A stretch of 64,000 bases of DNA, taken from the NCBI RefSeq assembly GCF_010501015.1, contig NZ_QVML01000004.1, positions 1-64,000 of the forward strand, given 5' to 3'. The notes beneath the pieces are model-generated. The model saw only the letters and a list, made by a program, of their open reading frames with translations, did no database searches and was not told the origin of the DNA. The position numbers and the translations under genes were made by a program. Below are positions 43,186 through 50,870 of the stretch, piece by piece (position 1 is the first letter of the stretch; the number at the start of each line of letters is the position of its first letter). Source of the DNA: Bacteroides sp. 214 (lineage in GTDB: Bacteria; Bacteroidota; Bacteroidia; Bacteroidales; Bacteroidaceae).

Positions 43186-46035
43186 ATGAAAAGAAAAGCA
43201 CTGTTTTTGTTATGCTGCATACTAGGCTTTAGCTTGTATGCGCAAGTAGTTAAGGTGGACCTGAATATGTCCGGTCGCAACGATAATGAAGTTAATGAAC
43301 CGGGCTATACACCTTGGACTATAGGTACTATACATACAGCTTCCATGGAGGAAGCCGGTGTTACTTTTACACTAACCGGAATAGCTCCCGGAACTGACGA
43401 GAAACTGACTAATCTCCGTTCAAGTTGGTCTAAATCCCTAGTTCAATCGCCTTATTTTATGCGGCTTGTTAATGACGGTGTTTACGTTGAGAATGATGCG
43501 CTACTGGCATTTCCTGGGGAAAGTGCTGTTATGGAGCTGAAGATATCTGGGCTCTCGGTAGGACAACATACCATTCAAACTTATCACAATGTGTGGTCGG
43601 GCAACGCGACTTCGACTACGGATTATGCACCGCTCAATGTGTTCTTAAACGGAACATTGGTGCATAACCAGGTAAGATGTTCCTGGCAGGTAAAGACGGT
43701 GCCGGAGGCAACTTGTTTGCTTACGGTTATGAATGTAACCGAAGAAGGACAAGATATGATACTTCGCTTTGAAGCCCAAAAAGACTTTACGGTTGCAGCG
43801 GGAAAAACTGCCGAATATAATGTTTATTTCAATGGCTTTTTGCTGAATGTGATTGATCGATCTAAGCAATCGTGCAATCCAGTTCCTGCTGATAGAGATA
43901 TTCATGTAGAGCCCAACAATGGTTCATTAACTCTGAAGTGGGAAGAAGCTATTGACAATAGCGCTCGGTCTCATGTGTTGTATTTCGGAACAGACTCTAT
44001 CGCTGTTGCTAATGCTACACCTGCCAGTACCGATGTCTACAAAGGAACCTTTGCAAGGACAGTGAAGGAATATACGGTAAATGATTTGTATAGCATGAAT
44101 AACTATTTCTGGCGTGTGGACGAGGTAGATGCCAATGAGTTCACAAACAAAGGTGTGGTGTGGAAATTCCGTCCTCGCCAATTGGCTTTTGCCGGTGCCG
44201 AAGGTTACGGCCGTTTTGCTACAGGAGGTCGTGGTGGTCGCGTAGTATATGTTACCAATCTGAATGACTCCGGTGAAGGTAGCTTCAGAGCTGCTGCAAC
44301 CGATGGGAAAGGTCCCCGCACGATTGTTTTCGCTGTTTCGGGTATTATTAAGTTGGAGAGCAGGCTCGTGATGGATCCGTTTGTAACCGTTGCGGGGCAA
44401 ACTGCACCCGGTAAAGGAATCTGTTTTCGCTCGGCTCCAATAGGAGTAGGTAAAGAGTCTATCGTTCGTTTTATACGTTCTCGCTTGGGAGCGGGAGATA
44501 CTGCCGATGGTATGGGAATGACCGGAGGTAATCACTCTATTATGGACCATGTTTCTATCAGTTGGGCAATAGACGAGGTATTCAGCTCGAGAGGTGCGCT
44601 TAATATAACGCTTCAACGCTCGCTTATTTCAGAGGCATTGAACATTGCGGGACATAAGAATTACGGAGCGGGTACACGTCACGGATACGCGGGTAGCGTT
44701 GGAGGTGATGTGGCTTCTTTGCATCACAACTTGCTGGCGCACAACGACGGACGTAACTGGAGTATGGCAGGCGGACTCGATGGTGCCGGCTACTATTCAG
44801 GCAGATTGGATATTTTCAACATGGTGGTTTACAATTGGGGCGGACGTACAACAGACGGTGGTGCTCACGAAGTGAACTTTGTTAATAACTATTATAAAGA
44901 AGGTCCGGCTACCAGAACAACAAGCCATATGTTATCTGCCGATTTGGAAGGTACCGGAAGTGGTTCGCAAAGCTATTACTACAAGGGCAATGTGCAACAA
45001 AAGGCTGATGGTACATTCAGGCATGATGGAACAAATGATGAGGGTGGACGCCGATATACCTTAAAGAATAGTCAAAAACTTGATTGGACGCTATGGAGTC
45101 CGGAACCTTTCTTCCCTTCTTATGCCAAGATAGAAACTGCTTATGAAGCTTACAAGTCGGTTCTCTCGGATGTGGGTTGTACAATGCCGGTGCTCGATGA
45201 CCACGATGTACGTGTGATTAACGAAACCAAAAACGGTACATATTCGGCAACGGGAAGTGCTTCGAATGACAAGGGACTTATCGACCACGAAGATGATGCG
45301 GGTGGCTACGAAGACTATGGCAACGAAGTGCGCCCCGATTGGTTTGATACGGATAAAGATGGTTTGCCCAACTGGTGGGAAGCGCTTATTGGCACAAATC
45401 CCAATTCGCCCGAAGGAGATTTCTCTGACGCTAATGCCGACCCCAACAAAGAAGGAATTACCAACTTGGAGAAATACCTGGAGTGGATGGCTAATCCTTA
45501 TTTTTACACGAAGTATAATGAGCCACTTACCATCGATTTTGCTCCGTACTTCGTAGGTTACACGGCAAATCCTGTTTATTCAACCGTGGCAGTAGATGGA
45601 TTAAATGTATCTTTTACAGGTTCTCAGGCTACAATTACCACCACTGCAACTCAAGAATCTATTTATAGCTTCGATGTAAAGGTTACAGATGAGGAAGGAG
45701 CTACAATGACACGTCGTTTTGGTGTTAATGTAAACGCAACCGGAACAGGTATTGAAGAAGTAGCCGCAAAGAAACCGGATGTAGAAGTGTATCCTACCAT
45801 ATTCGACTCTAACATCAAGCTGGTGCTTCGCTCGGAAAAAGATAAAACCGTTTCTGTTAAGTTGAATGATTTGGGCGGTCGCGCTGTGGTAAGTAAGAAC
45901 TTTGAAGTTCAAGCTGGAAGCAACAATTTGGAGTTAAACTCTTTGTCTTCTATCCCTGCCCAAATGTATATTTTACAGGTAGTAGACAGCAAAACAGGCC
46001 ATGTTATCAATGCTACAAAAGTAATTAAGAAGTAA
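43186..46035 (+). CDS. Multidomain PL1-type pectate lyase
   Basis: 949 residues. Signal peptide (LFLLCCILGFSLYAQ). An N-terminal beta-rich region (about 20-225) and an FN3-like region (about 235-330) precede the pectate lyase parallel beta-helix (about 335-680). That domain has GAEGYGRFATGGRGGRVVYV, the usual N-terminus of Bacteroidetes PL1 catalytic domains, and SIMDHVSISWAIDEV with the Ca-binding Asp. Next are a DTDKDGLPNWWE calcium-type repeat and a C-terminal 85-residue tail (VEVYPTIFDSNIKL, NDLGGRAVV) like a type IX secretion sorting domain. It probably cuts the homogalacturonan backbone carrying RG-II. It stands between two terminators as a single-gene transcript. Confidence 0.88.
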   Translation: MKRKALFLLCCILGFSLYAQVVKVDLNMSGRNDNEVNEPGYTPWTIGTIHTASMEEAGVTFTLTGIAPGTDEKLTNLRSSWSKSLVQSPYFMRLVNDGVYVENDALLAFPGESAVMELKISGLSVGQHTIQTYHNVWSGNATSTTDYAPLNVFLNGTLVHNQVRCSWQVKTVPEATCLLTVMNVTEEGQDMILRFEAQKDFTVAAGKTAEYNVYFNGFLLNVIDRSKQSCNPVPADRDIHVEPNNGSLTLKWEEAIDNSARSHVLYFGTDSIAVANATPASTDVYKGTFARTVKEYTVNDLYSMNNYFWRVDEVDANEFTNKGVVWKFRPRQLAFAGAEGYGRFATGGRGGRVVYVTNLNDSGEGSFRAAATDGKGPRTIVFAVSGIIKLESRLVMDPFVTVAGQTAPGKGICFRSAPIGVGKESIVRFIRSRLGAGDTADGMGMTGGNHSIMDHVSISWAIDEVFSSRGALNITLQRSLISEALNIAGHKNYGAGTRHGYAGSVGGDVASLHHNLLAHNDGRNWSMAGGLDGAGYYSGRLDIFNMVVYNWGGRTTDGGAHEVNFVNNYYKEGPATRTTSHMLSADLEGTGSGSQSYYYKGNVQQKADGTFRHDGTNDEGGRRYTLKNSQKLDWTLWSPEPFFPSYAKIETAYEAYKSVLSDVGCTMPVLDDHDVRVINETKNGTYSATGSASNDKGLIDHEDDAGGYEDYGNEVRPDWFDTDKDGLPNWWEALIGTNPNSPEGDFSDANADPNKEGITNLEKYLEWMANPYFYTKYNEPLTIDFAPYFVGYTANPVYSTVAVDGLNVSFTGSQATITTTATQESIYSFDVKVTDEEGATMTRRFGVNVNATGTGIEEVAAKKPDVEVYPTIFDSNIKLVLRSEKDKTVSVKLNDLGGRAVVSKNFEVQAGSNNLELNSLSSIPAQMYILQVVDSKTGHVINATKVIKK

Positions 46036-46050
46036 ATCCTATTCTTACCG

Positions 46051-46107
46051 AAAGGCTGTATCAAGAACCTGCATAGCACAGATTTGTTGATACAGCCTTT
46101 CTTTTTC
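46051..46107 (+). terminator. Terminator after the first PL1 gene
   Basis: A 14-bp perfect stem AAAGGCTGTATCAA / TTGATACAGCCTTT (46051-46064 against 46087-46100), with a 22-nt loop and T-rich tail. It opens the gene-poor region 46036-46833. Confidence 0.8.
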
Positions 46108-46156
46108 TCTTCCAAAAAAGCTAACACCCGCCTCTTCTTCCTGTTTGCTTAAACTA

Positions 46157-46248
46157 TCATTTTGCTAAAGCCCTCAATACTGCGATAATTTCTGTAATGG
46201 TTGCACTTACACCTAAAAATGCGAAAAAAACACTTTGTTTTGATTCAT
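46157..46248 (-). pseudogene. Possible small hydrophobic peptide gene with a frameshift in a T run
   Basis: On the minus strand ATG 46248 reads MNQNKVFF and then meets a run of seven T. In the next frame the sequence continues FAFLGVSATITEIIAVLRALAK to a stop at 46157. One added T would join the two parts into a 30-residue hydrophobic peptide with a charged tail. It could be a decayed gene, a slippage site or chance. No homologue is known to me. Confidence 0.25.
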
Positions 46249-46316
46249 ATTGGACTGAGTTTTTGGAAAAAAGCACTTTGATTTTACCCCAAATGAACTT
46301 CATTTTCCTTCAAGAA

Positions 46317-46404
46317 CCATAAGCATTTGCTTACTCAGCCATAAGCATCCGAGTGAAATACCATAAGCATTTGACCCTAGAGCCATAAGCATTTGATTGA
46401 AATC
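46317..46404. repeat. Tandem array, 22-bp period, 4 units
   Basis: Units start at 46317, 46339, 46361 and 46383. All begin CCATAAGCAT, three continue TTG, and the second halves differ strongly. It lies between the PL1 terminator and a small membrane-peptide frame. Confidence 0.85.
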
Positions 46405-46581
46405 AAAATGTACCACTGTTACAGACGTTCTGAGAGGGGTGCGCAATTCTGCTTACCTGAAGCTCAAATATAGATTAATTCATGAGGTAATAATCACTTG
46501 CTTTTTGATTGAAAAGCACCCCCCCCTCCAGGAGGCTTGTAGGGCGTGTTGTGGTGATTTAATATTGGTTGGTTTCTGTAG

Positions 46582-46671
46582 ATGGAAAAGCATAAAGATA
46601 GTGAAATGAGCTTGTTGTTAGTGTTTCTGATGGTTGTTGGTATCATAATGGTATTTTTCGCTTGGCGTTAG
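46582..46671 (+). CDS. Possible 29-residue single-span membrane peptide
   Basis: An ATG frame coding for MEKHKDSEMS followed by about 16 hydrophobic residues (LLLVFLMVVGIIMVFF) and AWR before TAG. A charged N-terminus, one transmembrane span and a short basic end are typical of small membrane peptides. There is no assigned promoter or homologue, and the frame is short enough to arise by chance. Confidence 0.35.
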   Translation: MEKHKDSEMSLLLVFLMVVGIIMVFFAWR

Positions 46672-46833
46672 GAATATGCTCGTGGTAATAAATGTTGCTT
46701 CAACTTCTTTCTCTCAGCTTATGCGGAATTGTTTCAATACCTTTATTTGGGTTAAAAAACTTCTAGGTTGATTACAAAAATGACGAGATGTCGTCTTTTT
46801 GGGAGTAAATTTGATATTCCAAAATACTTGTTT

Positions 46834-48522
46834 ATGAGAAATAAATTATTGATAGGAACATTGCTCATAGTGGGCATGGCTCCCTTAGCTACGCTAAAAG
46901 CGCAGTATCCTAAGGTGCCGAAAGAGGTACAAGAAGCAACTAATAAGAAAATGGCGGAAGCACGTGCCAAGTCGGACGCGGCATGGGAAAAAGCTCTCCC
47001 CATTATACAACAACAAGCTAAAGAAGGTCGTCCTTATATTCCTTGGGCTGCTCGTCCAACGGATTTACCACAAGCTAAGATTCCTGCTTTCCCCGGTGCA
47101 GAAGGGGGAGGTATGTATAGTATTGGTGGTCGCGGTGGTAAAGTAATAACCGTAACCAACCTTAACGATCATGGACCCGGCTCTTTCCGCGAAGCATGCG
47201 AAACGGGAGGCGCGCGTATTGTGGTGTTTAATGTAGCGGGTATTATCCGTTTGGAAACTCCCATTACGGTTCGTGCTCCTTATATTACAATAGCCGGACA
47301 AACGGCTCCGGGTGATGGTATTTGTATAGCTGGTGAATCATTTTGGGTAAATACACACGATGTAGTGGTGCGTCACATGCGTTTTCGTAGAGGCGAAACA
47401 AATGTAGGTCGTCGCGACGATGCTTTTGGTGGCAATCCGGTGGGTAATATCATGATTGACCACTGCTCTACAAGCTGGGGCTTGGACGAAAACATTTCAT
47501 TCTATCGCCACATGTTCAATCCGGGCGATGGTAGCAAGGAACTGAAGCTCCCTACGGTGAATGTAACCATTCAAAATACAATTTCATCGCAAGCACTCGA
47601 TACATATAACCATGCTTTCGGTAGTACACTGGGTGGCGAAAACTGTGCATTTGTACGCAATCTGTGGGCAAGCAATGCGGGACGCAACCCATCAATAGGT
47701 TGGAACGGTGTGTTCAACTTCGTTAATAATGTTTTGTACAACTGGGTACATCGTTCAATGGATGGTGGCGACTATTCCGCGCTCTTCAATGTTATAAACA
47801 ACTATTACAAACCCGGACCACTTACACCGAAGAACTCTCCGGTAGGTCATCGTTTTGTGAAACCAGAGTCGGGACGTAGCAAACTCTCTTACAAAGAATT
47901 CGGTAGAGTATACTGCAACGGTAATATCATGGAAGGCAACGATGTAGTAACCAAAGATAACTGGGCAGGTGGTGTACAAGTAGAAAGCCTCCCGAATACA
48001 GGACAATATACTGCTAATATGAGATGGAATGAGCCATTCCCTATGCCACATGTAACCGTGATGGAAGCTAAAAAAGCTTACGACTATGTACTAGAAAACG
48101 TTGGTGCTAACATCCCCAGAAGAGACATTGTAGACGAACGTGTAATAGAAGAAGTGAAAACCGGTAAGCCATACTATGTGGAAGGCTTAGACCCGAATTC
48201 ATTCTATCAATTCCAACACCGTCGTTTGCCAAACGACTCCTATAAACAAGGTATTATTACCGATATTCGTCAGGTAGGTGGTTACCCCGAGTATACCGGA
48301 ACTCCTTATATAGATACAGACGGTGATGGTATGCCCGACGCATGGGAAATAGCCAACAAGCTAAATCCTAACGATCCGAGCGATGCCAACCAAGACTGTA
48401 CAGGCGATGGCTATACCAACATCGAAAAATACATTAACGGTATCAGCACCAAGAAGAAAACAGATTGGACCAATCTGAAGAATAACTATGATACGTTGGC
48501 GAAAAAAGGAAAATTGATGTAA
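46834..48522 (+). CDS. PL1-type pectate lyase
   Basis: 562 residues from ATG 46834, which starts a proper signal peptide (MRNKLLIGTLLIVGMAPL..LKAQ); ATG 46768 is in frame but adds 22 unlikely residues. A charged helical stretch (about residues 30-70) precedes the catalytic beta-helix starting PAFPGAEGGGMYSIGGRGGKVITVTNLNDHGPGS, with IMIDHCSTSWGLDEN as the Ca-site segment and VVVRHMRFRRGE. A C-terminal DTDGDGMPDAWE calcium-type repeat with LNPNDPSDANQD follows. It probably cleaves de-esterified galacturonan. It starts the long enzyme operon that continues to the window end with only small gaps or overlaps. Confidence 0.9.
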   Translation: MRNKLLIGTLLIVGMAPLATLKAQYPKVPKEVQEATNKKMAEARAKSDAAWEKALPIIQQQAKEGRPYIPWAARPTDLPQAKIPAFPGAEGGGMYSIGGRGGKVITVTNLNDHGPGSFREACETGGARIVVFNVAGIIRLETPITVRAPYITIAGQTAPGDGICIAGESFWVNTHDVVVRHMRFRRGETNVGRRDDAFGGNPVGNIMIDHCSTSWGLDENISFYRHMFNPGDGSKELKLPTVNVTIQNTISSQALDTYNHAFGSTLGGENCAFVRNLWASNAGRNPSIGWNGVFNFVNNVLYNWVHRSMDGGDYSALFNVINNYYKPGPLTPKNSPVGHRFVKPESGRSKLSYKEFGRVYCNGNIMEGNDVVTKDNWAGGVQVESLPNTGQYTANMRWNEPFPMPHVTVMEAKKAYDYVLENVGANIPRRDIVDERVIEEVKTGKPYYVEGLDPNSFYQFQHRRLPNDSYKQGIITDIRQVGGYPEYTGTPYIDTDGDGMPDAWEIANKLNPNDPSDANQDCTGDGYTNIEKYINGISTKKKTDWTNLKNNYDTLAKKGKLM

Positions 48523-48535
48523 TCGAGTGCCCAGA

Positions 48536-49207
48536 ATGAGATTAATAATCCTATTAACCCTTCTGTTGCTTTCCGCTTTGTCGATTTCTGCGACAAATGT
48601 CGAAGTAGAGCTTAAACGCGGCAATCATTCGCAGGATTCTATCAGGTCTGCCCTCGTGCGCTCTCAGAAAATAGTAGATAAGCTTGTGCTTGCCGACAAG
48701 GTTCAACAAACCAATGTGCTCCATGTGATAGCCAATCGCTACCTCGAACTCTTTATGATTCATGCCGAGTATGACGCGCGAAATGAACGAATTAAAGCAT
48801 TAGGGTTAGCCGAGCAAGCGGAAAAGGAGGAACTGGAACGTTCGTATTATGAATACAACTCGTTCTTATACCGTTCGCGGTTTGGTTACATAGCCTGGCT
48901 TTCTTTCTACTTGAATGAAGAACAGATAGAAACTGTAAAGAACGAGATGACTGAAAATATGTTGTTGCTTCGTTATGCCGCTTTCATGGAGATGCTTCCT
49001 CAACTGACCAATGCCGAAAAGCAAAGAGTACATGCTTGGTTGGTCGAAGCGAGAGAATTTTCAATGGATTTTATTGCCCGACGCAAGATGCAGCAGATGT
49101 TTACCAAGTACCGCGGTCGGATAAATAACTATTTATCGGCTTGTGGCTATGAGATAGGAAACGCTTCGGCGGAGCAGAAAGCACGCCAATTAAGAGAAAT
49201 AAACTGA
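48536..49207 (+). CDS. DUF3826 protein, first copy
   Basis: 223 residues from ATG 48536 (GTG 48527 is also in frame). It has a signal peptide (LIILLTLLLLSALSISA) and an all-helical mature part. Characteristic segments are RSQKIVDKL near the N-terminus, an RYLELF motif, LNEEQIETVKNEMT, and HAWLVEAREFSMDF then KYRGRINNYLSACGY. The family is found in Bacteroidetes pectin loci and has no function known to me. It lies 13 bp after the PL1 gene. The next gene is a paralogue, and the CE19-like protein later in the operon ends in a third version. Confidence 0.85.
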   Translation: MRLIILLTLLLLSALSISATNVEVELKRGNHSQDSIRSALVRSQKIVDKLVLADKVQQTNVLHVIANRYLELFMIHAEYDARNERIKALGLAEQAEKEELERSYYEYNSFLYRSRFGYIAWLSFYLNEEQIETVKNEMTENMLLLRYAAFMEMLPQLTNAEKQRVHAWLVEAREFSMDFIARRKMQQMFTKYRGRINNYLSACGYEIGNASAEQKARQLREIN

Positions 49208-49212
49208 AAAAG

Positions 49213-49878
49213 ATGAAGATAAAACAAATAGTATTAGTAGCCTTTTTGCTTGTGTCAACCGGCTCGTTTGCGCAGGATTTGAATAGCGAAGGGCGCGACC
49301 CCGCCTATGTGGATGTAATAGTAAAACGTTCGCAAAAAATAATAGACCAATTGGGTATAGACGATTCTAAGGAGGCAACTCTTGCCCGTGTTATTCTTTG
49401 CAATCGTTACTTCGAGTTGAATGACATATACGAAGTACGCGACGCGAAAGTGAAGTTGGCTAACGAAACACTGGAAGGCGAAGCCAAAGAAGCAGCCAAG
49501 AAAGCTGCTGAGGACGAAAAAGACGCAGCTTTGTATCGTTCACACTTTGCCTTTACCAATAGCTTGGCTATTCATCTGAATGCCGAGCAGGTGAGCGGTG
49601 TAAAAGATGGAATGACATACGGTGTGTTGGGCGTAACCTACAAAGCAACATGCGAAATGATTCCTTCGTTGACAGCCGAAGAGAAGATGCAAATCTATGC
49701 ATGGCTGGTCGAAGCGCGTGAACTTGCCATAGATGCCGAAAGCGCGAATAAGAAACATGCTGTGTTTGGAAAATATAAAGGACGTATCAATAACTACCTT
49801 GCTAAGCGCGGATACAACCTTACGAAGGAAAGGGAGGAGTGGTATAAACGGATTGAAGAAGCGAAGAAAAAAGAATAG
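49213..49878 (+). CDS. DUF3826 protein, second copy
   Basis: 221 residues with a signal peptide (VLVAFLLVSTGSFAQ). It shares the order of motifs with the previous protein: KRSQKIIDQLGI, NRYFELND, LNAEQVSGVKDGMTYGV, YAWLVEARELAID, KYKGRINNYLAKRGY. It has a lysine-rich C-terminus (RIEEAKKKE). Identity to copy 1 is moderate, so the duplication is old. Predicted periplasmic. It lies 5 bp after copy 1. No catalytic residues can be proposed. Confidence 0.87.
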   Translation: MKIKQIVLVAFLLVSTGSFAQDLNSEGRDPAYVDVIVKRSQKIIDQLGIDDSKEATLARVILCNRYFELNDIYEVRDAKVKLANETLEGEAKEAAKKAAEDEKDAALYRSHFAFTNSLAIHLNAEQVSGVKDGMTYGVLGVTYKATCEMIPSLTAEEKMQIYAWLVEARELAIDAESANKKHAVFGKYKGRINNYLAKRGYNLTKEREEWYKRIEEAKKKE

Positions 49879-49938
49879 TGAGTACAGCACAAACACAATA
49901 GCGTCTTCTTTAATATACAAATAATTACAGTAAGTTAT

Positions 49939-50862
49939 ATGAAAACAAGAATGAACTTCTCGGTTGTACTATTGATGTTATTCGTCATAGTGTCGTGTAA
50001 ACCGGTGGCAGAAAAAGAGTATTATGTCTTTACGTCGTTTCACGAACCGGCAACCGAAGGTTTGCGGTATTTGTATAGCGAAGACGGTATTCATTGGGAT
50101 AGTATTCCCGGTATTTGGCTAACTCCACAAGTGGGCTTGCAGAAGGTTATGCGCGACCCCTCCATTACACGTACACCAGATGGTACTTATCACTTGGTGT
50201 GGACTTCCAGTTGGAAAGGCGATCAAGGCTTTGGCTATGCCAGCAGCAAGGACTTGCGCAACTGGTCGGAAGAGAAATTCATTCCTGTAATGCAGTACGA
50301 GCCAACTACGGTAAACACATGGGCACCGGAGATCTTTTACGACGATGTGAAAGATGAACTTATCGTGGTGTGGGCATCTTGCATTCCCGATAGATTTGAA
50401 TGTGGTATCGAAGAAAATAAAAACAATCATCGCTTGTACTACATCACAACGAAAGATTTTGAAACCGTTTCGGAAACAAAGCTCTTTTATGATCCGGGAT
50501 TTAGCTCTATAGATGCTGTTATAGTGAAACGTGCGGCAGAAGATTACGTGCTTGTATTCAAAGATAATACACGCAATAGTCGCAACATCAAAGTAGCTTT
50601 TGGCAAGTCGCCAATAGGTCCGTGGGGCGAAGTCTCTGAACCATTCACCGGTATGTATACCGAAGGTCCGGCAGTAGCTAAAGTGGGTGATGAATACTAC
50701 ATTTATTACGATGCCTACCGCGAATTTAAATTTGGTGCGGCACGGACTAAAGATTTCATAAACTTTACAGATGCAGGCGAGGAGATTTCTGTACCTAAGT
50801 TGCACAAACACGGAACGATTGTCAAAGCACCTGCTTCGCACATAGAGGGATTATTGAAATAA
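49939..50862 (+). CDS. GH43-like five-bladed propeller glycosidase, lipoprotein
   Basis: 307 residues. An SPII signal ends VIVSCKP. The propeller pattern of clan GH-F proteins is visible: MRDPSITRTPDGTYHLVW with the likely base Asp73, WAPEIFYDD, FSSIDAVIVKR with the probable pKa-setting Asp192, and TEGPAVAKVGDEYYIYYD with the likely acid Glu242. So the catalytic trio seems present. It probably removes arabinose or a related sugar from RG-II or pectin side chains. It is followed 8 bp later by the GH143/GH142-like gene, and has the same neighbours as a GH43-type gene in the B. thetaiotaomicron RG-II locus (from memory). Confidence 0.8.
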   Translation: MKTRMNFSVVLLMLFVIVSCKPVAEKEYYVFTSFHEPATEGLRYLYSEDGIHWDSIPGIWLTPQVGLQKVMRDPSITRTPDGTYHLVWTSSWKGDQGFGYASSKDLRNWSEEKFIPVMQYEPTTVNTWAPEIFYDDVKDELIVVWASCIPDRFECGIEENKNNHRLYYITTKDFETVSETKLFYDPGFSSIDAVIVKRAAEDYVLVFKDNTRNSRNIKVAFGKSPIGPWGEVSEPFTGMYTEGPAVAKVGDEYYIYYDAYREFKFGAARTKDFINFTDAGEEISVPKLHKHGTIVKAPASHIEGLLK

Positions 50863-50870
50863 TAAATATC

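Noticed and set aside
46397..46609. 70-residue + strand frame beginning next to the 22-bp array
   Set aside because: It has no recognisable domain, a Cys- and Arg-rich random composition and crosses a homopolymer C run. I do not support it as a gene.
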